64,000 nucleotides of DNA. Origin: Prevotella sp. Lineage in GTDB: Bacteria; Bacteroidota; Bacteroidia; Bacteroidales; Bacteroidaceae. Position numbers and translations under genes: made by a program. The notes beneath the pieces were generated by a model. The model had not been told where the DNA came from, searched no databases, and worked only from the letters and a program-made list of their open reading frames with translations. The stretch's first letter is position 1, and every line of letters starts with the position of its first letter. Shown piece after piece: positions 13,357-21,868 of this stretch. The stretch lies in the NCBI GenBank assembly GCA_016901395.1, contig JAEAMQ010000002.1:18367-82366 (forward strand). Reading direction: 5' to 3'.

Positions 13357-14758
13357 GCTATTGCTGACATGCGCCCTGCTGGGCATGTCGCTCTTGGGAC
13401 GAGCAGAAGTGAAACTACCGTCGATTTTTGCTGATGGCATGGTGCTGCAACAACAAACCGTGTGTCATCTCTGGGGATCTACCACCACTGGGAAAGCCGT
13501 AAAGGTGAAGACTTCGTGGGATGGGAAGACCGCTGTGGCACATCCCGACAGCGAGGGAAAATGGAAAATAGACCTCGCTACGCCCGCAGCCGGAGGCCCT
13601 TTCACCATCACTCTGGACGACGGGACGAAGAAAACACTGAGAGATGTCATGGTGGGCGAGGTATGGATATGCAGTGGACAGAGCAACATGGAGATGCCGA
13701 TGAAGGGCTTCAAGGGCCAACCCGTGGAAGGAGCCACCGAGGAACTGCTGCAGGGAGCCGACCCACAGCTGCACTTCTTCACCGTGAAGATCAATCCACA
13801 GCTACACCCCATTGACACGTTATCGGGCAGATGGCAGGACGCCAATGCCGCCTCCATCCGACAGTTCAGCGCCACAGCCTACTTCTTTGGAAAGAGTCTG
13901 AGGGCCATGCTGCACGTGCCCGTGGGTCTCATTGTGACCTCTTATGGAGGCAGTGCCTGTGAGGCATGGATGGCTGCCGACTGGCTGAAGGCCTTCCCCA
14001 CCGTACAACTGCCCACCTCGCAGGCCGACGTGGACAAGCGTGCGCAGCGCTGTCCCACAGCTTTATATCAGGGCATGCTGCATCCACTCATCGGTTATAC
14101 CATGCGGGGCGCTATCTGGTATCAGGGCGAGGACAACGTATCGCGCTACCAAAACTATGCCGATCTCTTCTCGACAATGGTCAAAGGCTGGCGCAACGAC
14201 TGGAAACAAGGCGACTTCCCCTTCTACTATTGTCAGATTGCACCCTATGATTATAGCATATTGGGATGGACCTATAACAGCGCTTTCCTGCGTGAACAGC
14301 AGCTCAGGGCCGAGAAAATGATTCCCAACTGCCGCATGGCCGTACTTCTCGACGCCGGTCTGGAATATGGCATCCATCCCCGCAAGAAACGCGAGGCCGG
14401 CGAACGGCTGGCCGTGCTGGCCCTGGCCCACACCTATGGCCGGCAGGGACTGCCTGAGTTCGCCACTTATAGCAACGTGAAATTCCAAGGTGACACAGCC
14501 GTAGTGAGCTTCGACAGGAGCAAAGAGTGGGTGTATTTCGACAAGGGCACCACAAGCCAGCTCTTCGAGATTGCCGGAGAAAACCGTGTGTTTCACCCGG
14601 CCAAGGTGTGGATTGAGCGCAACAAGGTGTATGTAAAGAGTGACAATGTGAAGGCCCCGAAGGCCGTGCGCTATGCGTTTCACGACTGGGTGGCCGGCAA
14701 TCTCTTCCACGACGGACTGCCGGTGAGCTCGTTCAGGACCGATGATTGGGATAAATAA
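13343..14758 (+). CDS. Sialate O-acetylesterase-like carbohydrate esterase (SGNH fold)
   Basis: This 471-residue protein has a signal peptide (residues 1-21), an N-terminal beta-sandwich ('PSIFADGMVLQQ') and an SGNH-type esterase domain. The catalytic serine lies in 'CSGQSNMEMPM' and the likely catalytic histidine in 'EYGIHPRKK'; 'WYQGEDNV' is another family block. Members deacetylate sialic acids, xyloglucan or pectin. In this locus it probably removes O-acetyl groups from RG-II side chains, where acetyl groups on chain B would block exo-acting glycosidases. The start overlaps the upstream GH106 gene and the next start is 6 bases after its stop. Confidence 0.85.
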   Translation: MKRNKLLLTCALLGMSLLGRAEVKLPSIFADGMVLQQQTVCHLWGSTTTGKAVKVKTSWDGKTAVAHPDSEGKWKIDLATPAAGGPFTITLDDGTKKTLRDVMVGEVWICSGQSNMEMPMKGFKGQPVEGATEELLQGADPQLHFFTVKINPQLHPIDTLSGRWQDANAASIRQFSATAYFFGKSLRAMLHVPVGLIVTSYGGSACEAWMAADWLKAFPTVQLPTSQADVDKRAQRCPTALYQGMLHPLIGYTMRGAIWYQGEDNVSRYQNYADLFSTMVKGWRNDWKQGDFPFYYCQIAPYDYSILGWTYNSAFLREQQLRAEKMIPNCRMAVLLDAGLEYGIHPRKKREAGERLAVLALAHTYGRQGLPEFATYSNVKFQGDTAVVSFDRSKEWVYFDKGTTSQLFEIAGENRVFHPAKVWIERNKVYVKSDNVKAPKAVRYAFHDWVAGNLFHDGLPVSSFRTDDWDK

Positions 14759-14764
14759 AACAAG

Positions 14765-17350
14765 ATGAAAAGACTTCTTAGCATATTAGCAGCACTATTA
14801 TTAGGCTGGCATCCGGGCGTACGGGCAGACACTTCAGTGGCTGGATTCTTCCCGATTGCCGACCAAGGACGACAAGTTTGGAACTTCAACCCCGAGTGGC
14901 GATTCCACCTGGGCGATGCCGCGAACGCGGAGAAGACCGATTTCGACGACTCACAATGGGAAGTGGTAAGTACTCCTCACTGTGTGAAACTGGAGCCTTC
15001 AGAGGCTTCGGGCGGCCGAAACTATCAGGGTATCGCCTGGTATCGCAAGCCCTTTGTGGCACCTGCCAACAACGTGGAGGTCTACTTTGAAGCCATCATG
15101 GGCAAGCAGAAGGTCTATGTGAACGGCCAACTGGCCTGCGAACACTATGGCGGCTACCTGCCAGTGATGGTGAATCTGGGCAAATATGGCGTGAAGAAGG
15201 GCGACCGATGCGTGGTCGCCGTCATGGCCGACAACTCTAACGACAAGACCTATCCCCCAGGCAAGCCACAGTATCAGCTCGACTTCGCCTATCACGGAGG
15301 CATCTACCGCGACGTATGGCTCATAGCCCGGAAGGATGTTTATGTCACCGACGCTCTGGCTGCCAACCGTCAGGCAGGGGGCGGAATCTTCGTACACTAC
15401 GACAAGATAACGGCCCAATCAGCCGAGGTGATGGTGAATACCGAACTGCACAACGCCACAACGGCGATAAAAACTGTAAGACTTGAGACCACCATTCTGG
15501 ACCCATCGGGCAAGAAAGTGGGGCAGATGATCTCTAAAGTCACCCTTCGACCGGGCGATTCGCAAACGGTTTATCAACACGCCACCGTGAAAAAGCCTAT
15601 GCTGTGGTCGCCCGAAAAGCCCACTCTCTACCGCCTCATCACCCGGGTGAAGGATGGCCGGCAGACCCTCGACGGGGGCATGACAAAGATCGGTATCCGC
15701 TCGTTTGAGTTCCGGGGAAAGGACGGATTCTGGCTCAACGGCCAGCGCTACCGCCAGCTGGTGGGAGCCAACCGCCACCAAGACTTTGCCTATGTGGGCA
15801 ATGCCGTACCCAACAGCCAGCAATGGCGCGACGTGCTCAGGCTGAAAAATGCCGGCTTCAACATCATCCGCACGGCCCACTATCCGCAGGATCCTGCCTT
15901 TATGGATGCCTGTGACGAGTTGGGAATATTCATCATCGTGGCCACGCCGGGCTGGCAATACTGGGGCAAGGACCCCGCCTTTGAGCCCCGTGTGCTGCAA
16001 AACACCCGCGAACTGATTCGTCGTGACCGCAACCACCCCAGCGTGCTGATGTGGGAACCCATCCTCAATGAGACCCCCTTCCCCAAGGATTTTGCCCTGA
16101 AATCGCTACAGGTCACCAAGGACGAATACCCCTACCCTTACCGTCCGTTGGCTGCTGCCGACCTGAACTCGGCCGGCGTGAGAGACAATTACGACCTGGT
16201 GTTCGGCTGGCCGGGCGATGAACAGAAGGCCGATGCCCCCCGACAGAACATCCTGACGCGCGAGTTTGGCGAGTATGTGGACGACTGGTATTCCCACAAC
16301 GCCATCAATCGGGCCTGTCGCGGATGGGGCGAGAAAGCCATGCTCACCCAGGCCTTGTCGCTGGCCGAGACCACCTCGACCATGCACCAGACCGACGGTC
16401 AGTTCCTTGGGGGCTGCCTGTGGCATCCCTTCGACCATCAGCGCGGCTATCATCCCGACGCCTATTTCGGTGGCATATACGATGCATTCAGGCAGAAGAA
16501 ATACGCCTTCGAGATGTTTGCCGCCCAGCGAAAGATAGGCGACCCGGGCGTAGAGCCCATGGTCTATATCGCCCATGAGATGACTCAGTTCTCAGATACC
16601 GACGTAGTGGTGTTCACCAACTGCGACAGCGTACGCCTGACCACCTTCGACGGCGCCCACGTTTACACCCTCCCCGTGCAGCATCCCGTGGCCAAAGCCT
16701 ATCAGGCGCCGGTCATTTTCAAGCACGCATGGGATTTCTGGGAGGCCCGTGACCTGAGTTACAAACGCAAATCGCCCAACAAGGTGAACATGGTGGCTGA
16801 GGGAATCAAGGACGGCAAGGTGGTTTGCACCACGAAGCGCATGCCCTCACGCCGCAGCACCAAGCTACGCCTCTATGCCGACACGATGGGCAAGGACCTG
16901 GTGGCCGACGGCAGCGACTTCATCGTGGTGGTGGCCGAGGTGACCGACGACAGCGGACACGTGCGGCGACTGGCCCGCGAGAGCATCCGCTTCACCGTCA
17001 GCGGTGAGGGCCAGATTATCGACGACGGCACCATCAACGCCAATCCACGCATGGTGGAATGGGGCTCGGCACCCATCCTTGTGCGCTCCACCCGACAGGC
17101 AGGACCCATCCATATTCACGCCGAGGTGCAGTTTCCGGGCACCAACGCGCCCACGCCCGCCGACATAGACCTCACCTCTGTGCCCTACGAGGGCCAGTTC
17201 TGCCTCATTCAGCAGCAGGCTCCCCAACGAGGTGTCAAGCAGAAAGACACACCGGCAGGGATACGTAACATAGAGCTCACCGAAGAGCAGAAACAGAAGA
17301 TGCTGCGTGAAGTGGAACAGCAACAGGCCGACTTTGGAATTCAAAAATAA
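14765..17350 (+). CDS. Secreted GH2 glycosidase with long C-terminal beta-sandwich region
   Basis: The 861-residue protein has a signal peptide (cleavage near 'GVRADTS'), a GH2 sugar-binding domain ('FNPEWRFHLGD'), a beta-sandwich and a TIM barrel with acid/base Glu436 in 'WEPILNETP' and nucleophile Glu500 in 'TREFGEY'. From about residue 650 there is an immunoglobulin-like extension resembling the DUF4982 type found in many Bacteroidetes GH2 enzymes, and the last 40 residues are charged and helical. 'LNET' in place of the LacZ 'GNES' suggests a substrate other than plain beta-galactoside. It is the last enzyme gene before the regulator. Confidence 0.84.
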   Translation: MKRLLSILAALLLGWHPGVRADTSVAGFFPIADQGRQVWNFNPEWRFHLGDAANAEKTDFDDSQWEVVSTPHCVKLEPSEASGGRNYQGIAWYRKPFVAPANNVEVYFEAIMGKQKVYVNGQLACEHYGGYLPVMVNLGKYGVKKGDRCVVAVMADNSNDKTYPPGKPQYQLDFAYHGGIYRDVWLIARKDVYVTDALAANRQAGGGIFVHYDKITAQSAEVMVNTELHNATTAIKTVRLETTILDPSGKKVGQMISKVTLRPGDSQTVYQHATVKKPMLWSPEKPTLYRLITRVKDGRQTLDGGMTKIGIRSFEFRGKDGFWLNGQRYRQLVGANRHQDFAYVGNAVPNSQQWRDVLRLKNAGFNIIRTAHYPQDPAFMDACDELGIFIIVATPGWQYWGKDPAFEPRVLQNTRELIRRDRNHPSVLMWEPILNETPFPKDFALKSLQVTKDEYPYPYRPLAAADLNSAGVRDNYDLVFGWPGDEQKADAPRQNILTREFGEYVDDWYSHNAINRACRGWGEKAMLTQALSLAETTSTMHQTDGQFLGGCLWHPFDHQRGYHPDAYFGGIYDAFRQKKYAFEMFAAQRKIGDPGVEPMVYIAHEMTQFSDTDVVVFTNCDSVRLTTFDGAHVYTLPVQHPVAKAYQAPVIFKHAWDFWEARDLSYKRKSPNKVNMVAEGIKDGKVVCTTKRMPSRRSTKLRLYADTMGKDLVADGSDFIVVVAEVTDDSGHVRRLARESIRFTVSGEGQIIDDGTINANPRMVEWGSAPILVRSTRQAGPIHIHAEVQFPGTNAPTPADIDLTSVPYEGQFCLIQQQAPQRGVKQKDTPAGIRNIELTEEQKQKMLREVEQQQADFGIQK

Positions 17351-17359
17351 CATGAACTA

Positions 17360-17379
17360 CAGACAATGGGCATTGTCTG
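17360..17379. promoter_or_regulatory. Perfect inverted repeat between the PUL operon and its regulator gene
   Basis: Two 9-bp arms, CAGACAATG and CATTGTCTG, flank a 2-bp GG spacer. The site lies 10 bases after the GH2 stop and 44 bases before the regulator ATG. No T-run follows, so it is more likely an operator-like dyad than an intrinsic terminator. AraC-type regulators usually bind direct repeats, so the binder is unknown. Confidence 0.45.
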
Positions 17380-17423
17380 ATTACCTAAGAAAATAGTTAA
17401 ATAGGTACACATCTTAACAGGTT

Positions 17424-20330
17424 ATGAAGCGACTGTATGCGATACTATTGATCCTGATGTCTCTGATGGGGGTAGAAACCTCCGCTCAGTCACGCTTAAA
17501 TGCGCTGGTCAACCATTACACCGTGGACCAGGGCTTACCCAATAATATTGTCAACTGCTCGCTCAAGACCAAGGATGGGTTCGAATGGTTCGGCACATGG
17601 TATGGCCTGACCCGCTTCGACGGCTTCACCTTCCGCACCCTCTCAGGACCTTTCATCTTGGCCTCCGACCCCTCTCCCCGCAAGATCGAGACCATGGTCG
17701 AAGATGCCAACGGCAACCTTTGGATGAAGACCATGGACTGGAAATTGTCTGTGCTTTTCAAGGAACAGGCACGCTTCAAGGACGTCTTCGACGAGCTAAA
17801 ACCCTATTCGCGCAACCTGCAGGTCATCAAGATACAGGCTGACGGCTATGGCCACGTGCTTCTTCTCACCAAAGACAAGAACCTTCTGCTGGCCTCAACA
17901 GAGCGCAACGGAAAGGTCAGCATACGTCTGTTAGTCAATTCGCGCACATTTATCAATCGTTACAACTTCCGCCTGTCCCATCCCGTCGTGCAGATTCGCA
18001 ACGGAAGGGCCAGCTATGTGGGTACCGATTATCAGATCTATTCGGTAGAAACTAAGGACAAGCAAAACTATGGCCTCAGCGATTGGCAGGCTTACTTTAA
18101 GCAGAAGGCCGACCGGGCATACACCTTCATCGATAAGACCCACTGCGAATGGAAGGTTACGGGCGACTCATCGCTCGAATACTATAACCCCAAGACCGGC
18201 CAGCGCAAATCATTTCAGTTTGCCTTTGAGCGCAAGATCACCGAGCCCTCGTTCTGCGACACCGGCTCTAACGGCATTTATTATCTTACGCCTGCCGGCG
18301 AAGCCATCCACATCGACCCCGTCACCCTGCAGGCTGATAACATCGGAACGCTGCCCGAAATGGCCGATGCCCACCAAGACACACGCTATTTCAGTATGCG
18401 CATGAACAGCGACGGAACGCTATGGCTCACCTCAACGAGCAGCGGTGTCTACCGTTTCAGCTTCCTGCCTCGTCAGTTTCGGCTGATCACCCTACCCATT
18501 CAAGACAGCGACGGCATCAGAGGCATGTACCAGTTTGCCAATGGCAACGTGTGGGTGGGCTCGCGCAACAAGAACCTATATGTGCTATCGCCCGACGGAA
18601 AGATGAAGCACACCTTCGACTATGCCCGTTACGGCATCGGCAGCGTGTATCATATTATGGTAGACCACAAGGGACGGATATGGCTCTCCACCAAGGGCGA
18701 CGGCCTCGTTCTGGCCACACGCGACAACACTTCGGCAGGCGGTTTCCGCTTTACCCATTTCCGTCACAAGGCCACAGACCTGTCTACCCTCAGCGGCAAC
18801 GATGTCTACATGACCTATGAGGACCGTCAACATCGCGTCTGGGTAGGCACACTCGACGGCGGTCTCAACCTCATGTCCGAGCAAGGGGGCAAGATTTCGT
18901 TCTATCACAAATACCACGGCATGCAGCAGTATCCCGGTTTCGGTCTCTACATGGAGGTCAGAAACATGGTGGAAGACAACCACGGGCGCATCTGGGTGGG
19001 CACGATCGATGGTCTCATGTCGTTCCCCAGTCATTTTGTACAGCCCTCACAGATAGCCTTCGAGACCTATAAAAAGTCGAATGTGTCGTCGCTGGCCAAC
19101 AGTGATATCTATGCGCTGCACAAAGACCGCGACGGCCAGATATGGGTTTGCGCCTTCGGTGGAGGGCTGAATCGCATCGTGGGCTACGACGCAATCAACC
19201 ACCGTCCCCAGTTCCGCGAGCTGGCATTCAACCGCAATATGCGCGGCAAGGTCATCTCAACCCTGCAGGAAGATGGCACGGGTACTCTCTGGATGGGCAA
19301 CGACCACGGCGTATTGTCCTATCACCGCAACGGCCAGATAGCCACGTTCGACAGCTATGACGGCTTCCCCGACGTAGAAACGGAGGAGGCTTCCTCGCTT
19401 TACAACTGCAACGGCGAAATATGGATGGGATGTCGAAAAGGCATACTGGCCTTCCAGCCGGCCCAATTAAAATCGTCCGACACCAGCAGTCCGGTCTATA
19501 TCGTGGGTGCCACGGTCAACAATCAGGGCGTTTACAGTTTCAAGCGCCCCATCATCAACAAGTCTATTGTCTATGCCGACACCCTCATCCTGCACCACGA
19601 CCAGTCGATGTTTACCCTGGAGTTTGCCGCTCCCGGCTGTCGCAACCAGAGCCATGTAGTCTATCGTTACCTGCTCGAAGGCTACGACGCCGACTGGCAT
19701 TACAGCAGCACCAACCGCATAGCCTCCTATACCCACGTGCCCCCCGGCGACTATTCGTTTATAGTAGAGGCATCCAGTGCCTCCAATCCTGCCATTGCCA
19801 GCAGCCGCAAGGTCACCATCATCATACTTCCACCCTGGTGGGCCACCTGGTGGGCACGTGCCATCTATGCCCTCCTCATTGTCATCATCCTCTATTTTGC
19901 CGTGCGCTATGCACGCTATCAGCTCAAACTGAAGAACGATATCTATATCCAGAGTCGCATCGCAGCCTTCAAGAAATCGTTCTATATGGAGCAACAGGAC
20001 CTCCAATTTCTGGAGCATGCCAAAAAGGTGGTGGAGCAAAACCTGACCAATGCCGACTTCGATATCGACCTCTTTGCCGAGCAGATGCGCATGAGCCACA
20101 GCGCCTTCTTCAAGCGTATCAAGCAACTCACCGGCAGTTCTCCGTCTGACTATATCAAGGAATTTAAGCTTACCCACGCCCTTGAGCTGCTCAAGAGCAC
20201 CAGCCTGAGCGTGGGCGACGTGGCCTATAAGTCAGGATTTAGCGACGCGGGCTATTTTGGCAAGTGCTTCCGCAAGAAATACGGCATGAGCCCACGTGAG
20301 TTTCAGCGAAGCCAGAACGAGGGGAAATAA
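17424..20330 (+). CDS. Membrane sensor-regulator: propeller + Y_Y_Y + single TM + AraC HTH, no kinase or receiver
   Basis: A signal peptide (1-22) is followed by repeated two-component-regulator propeller blades ('QGLPNNIVN', 'WFGTWYGLTRFDG', 'IWVGTIDGLMSF'), a Y_Y_Y-type beta-sandwich (about 690-800, 'YRYLLEGYDADWHY'), a transmembrane helix at about 810-828, a linker of about 36 residues and an AraC-type double HTH (about 865-965, 'VAYKSGFSDAGYFGKCFRK'). The periplasmic half is that of a hybrid two-component system, but the DHp, ATPase and receiver domains normally lying between membrane and HTH are absent: 968 residues instead of roughly 1300-1400. The frame is continuous, so this is not a frameshift. 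It probably senses a pectic oligosaccharide and activates the flanking operons directly from the membrane. Confidence 0.87.
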   Translation: MKRLYAILLILMSLMGVETSAQSRLNALVNHYTVDQGLPNNIVNCSLKTKDGFEWFGTWYGLTRFDGFTFRTLSGPFILASDPSPRKIETMVEDANGNLWMKTMDWKLSVLFKEQARFKDVFDELKPYSRNLQVIKIQADGYGHVLLLTKDKNLLLASTERNGKVSIRLLVNSRTFINRYNFRLSHPVVQIRNGRASYVGTDYQIYSVETKDKQNYGLSDWQAYFKQKADRAYTFIDKTHCEWKVTGDSSLEYYNPKTGQRKSFQFAFERKITEPSFCDTGSNGIYYLTPAGEAIHIDPVTLQADNIGTLPEMADAHQDTRYFSMRMNSDGTLWLTSTSSGVYRFSFLPRQFRLITLPIQDSDGIRGMYQFANGNVWVGSRNKNLYVLSPDGKMKHTFDYARYGIGSVYHIMVDHKGRIWLSTKGDGLVLATRDNTSAGGFRFTHFRHKATDLSTLSGNDVYMTYEDRQHRVWVGTLDGGLNLMSEQGGKISFYHKYHGMQQYPGFGLYMEVRNMVEDNHGRIWVGTIDGLMSFPSHFVQPSQIAFETYKKSNVSSLANSDIYALHKDRDGQIWVCAFGGGLNRIVGYDAINHRPQFRELAFNRNMRGKVISTLQEDGTGTLWMGNDHGVLSYHRNGQIATFDSYDGFPDVETEEASSLYNCNGEIWMGCRKGILAFQPAQLKSSDTSSPVYIVGATVNNQGVYSFKRPIINKSIVYADTLILHHDQSMFTLEFAAPGCRNQSHVVYRYLLEGYDADWHYSSTNRIASYTHVPPGDYSFIVEASSASNPAIASSRKVTIIILPPWWATWWARAIYALLIVIILYFAVRYARYQLKLKNDIYIQSRIAAFKKSFYMEQQDLQFLEHAKKVVEQNLTNADFDIDLFAEQMRMSHSAFFKRIKQLTGSSPSDYIKEFKLTHALELLKSTSLSVGDVAYKSGFSDAGYFGKCFRKKYGMSPREFQRSQNEGK

Positions 20331-20432
20331 CGACGCACTGACCGCATAGGCCCATGCCCGCCACGTCCAGGGTCTGCGCAAGGCAGCGCTTTCCGCCCTC
20401 GCCCACCCCAACAAACCCCATCCCTTCAAAGC

Positions 20433-20481
20433 AAAATCAGCCCCCAAAAAGTTGGAAACTAACTTTTTGGGGGCTGATTTT
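20433..20481. terminator. Bidirectional intrinsic terminator between convergent operons
   Basis: A perfect 21-bp stem (20433-20453 paired with 20461-20481) encloses a 7-base loop. The stem is A-rich at one foot and T-rich at the other, giving a T-run in either direction. It sits between the + strand regulator and the - strand esterase gene, so it should stop both transcripts. Confidence 0.9.
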
Positions 20482-20554
20482 TTGGTATAGCCGATGCCAC
20501 TTTCTCTATTTATGAGCCGATATTTGCCCCATGTCACCTATGTGCTACCCTGCC

Positions 20555-21868
20555 TCACTTACGGGGTAGCACAGACTGGAGCACCTCAGGAGCCACCACC
20601 GTCACCTTCGATTCATCGCATTTAGAGCGATCCAGTCCAAACACACGAATGAAAAAGTCGTAGTTGGCCTGGCGCTTCTTGGGGCCATAGTCGTGGCGCT
20701 CGAGGGGCAGGTGCACGTTCTCCACCTTGTCTTGCGCACCATAGAAGCCCCAGATGCGCTGCAGATAAGGATATTCGAGGGTGGGCACCGAGGCCGTCCA
20801 GTCGCCGCCGTCGCTCACCACCTGCACGGGATGTGGGGCAAAGAAGGCCAGCAACTCAGGGTTGCAGGTGCCGCCGCCGGCTCGTTGGATGGGCTTACCG
20901 CTCTCGCAGGGGCAGCCACCGTCGAAGTGGCTGGCCAGGTTCACGGTGGGCGCAGCGGCCGTAAAGCGATCGTCGAGCACGGTGAGCAGCACGGTATGGG
21001 TGCCGCCGCCCGACCCTCCGTTCACGCCAACGCGCGTCTTGTCGATGTCCTTGCGGTGCATCCACATATAATCGAGCAGCACCTCAGCATTCAGCGCCTG
21101 CATGACGTGGGCGCGGTCGGTCTGGTGACTGTCCTTGCCATACTCTTGTTCAGACTGTCCCCAGCCATAGAGGTCAAAGTCCACACAGATGGCTCCCATG
21201 CGGGCCAGCGTGGCCAGCCGCAGCTGTTCGTCCTTGCGATAGCGCCCACCGTAGAAGTGTCCGTCAGGACAGATGATCAGAGGATGGTGCCCCTTGAAGG
21301 CCGGGGTGTAAATAGAGCCGTAGACATGCTCGCCCGGCAGCGTCTCGATGCAGATGTTCTGTACCGTGTATCCGTCGTAGTGGCGCACCTTGCCCAGCAG
21401 GGCCTTGCCCTGCACGAGGCTGTCACGATAGGCGTCCAGCTGCAGCAGGTGGCGCACCTCGCGCCTCACGCTGTCGCGACGAGCCTCAAATTCTGCCCGG
21501 TTGTGATAGCGCGAGGCCAGATAGTCGAGCATGCGGGCGCCCTCCTCGGTGTGGCGACGCGGATATTCGTAGGGCTTGATCTTATAGAGTCCGTTGCCCT
21601 GGTCCCACCAGTTGAAGTCGAAGGCCTTGCAGATATTGGTCAGCGTCTCGTCGATGGAATAGGGACGGATGCGGAAATCGGCATACGTCAGCCTGAGACC
21701 GGCGGTGTCAACATTGTATTTGAACCGCACATTGAACTGGCGCGCCACGTCTTCCATCACGTCGTGAAGGCTGCGCGTGTAACGACCGGCATAGCTATTC
21801 TGTGCCGACAGACTTGCACTGCAGGCGAAGATGGCGCCGAGCGCAAAAGCGATTGATTTCTTCTTCAT
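20555..21868 (-). CDS. STN-domain + alpha/beta-hydrolase esterase (candidate pectin methylesterase)
   Basis: The 437-residue protein has a signal peptide (1-22, ending 'SASLSAQ'), an N-terminal segment (about 30-100, 'LHDVMEDVARQFNVRFKY') resembling the STN/secretin short domain of TonB receptors and FecR proteins, and an alpha/beta-hydrolase from about 150. The nucleophile elbow is 'VNGGSGGGTH' and the likely catalytic histidine is in 'LERHDYGPKK'. B. thetaiotaomicron BT1017 (CE19) is an alpha/beta-hydrolase pectin methylesterase in an RG-II locus and is the closest functional precedent I know; acetylesterase activity is the alternative. The gene starts 74 bases inside the 3' end of the GH78 gene, an unusually long overlap. 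Confidence 0.75.
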   Translation of the reverse strand: MKKKSIAFALGAIFACSASLSAQNSYAGRYTRSLHDVMEDVARQFNVRFKYNVDTAGLRLTYADFRIRPYSIDETLTNICKAFDFNWWDQGNGLYKIKPYEYPRRHTEEGARMLDYLASRYHNRAEFEARRDSVRREVRHLLQLDAYRDSLVQGKALLGKVRHYDGYTVQNICIETLPGEHVYGSIYTPAFKGHHPLIICPDGHFYGGRYRKDEQLRLATLARMGAICVDFDLYGWGQSEQEYGKDSHQTDRAHVMQALNAEVLLDYMWMHRKDIDKTRVGVNGGSGGGTHTVLLTVLDDRFTAAAPTVNLASHFDGGCPCESGKPIQRAGGGTCNPELLAFFAPHPVQVVSDGGDWTASVPTLEYPYLQRIWGFYGAQDKVENVHLPLERHDYGPKKRQANYDFFIRVFGLDRSKCDESKVTVVAPEVLQSVLPRK

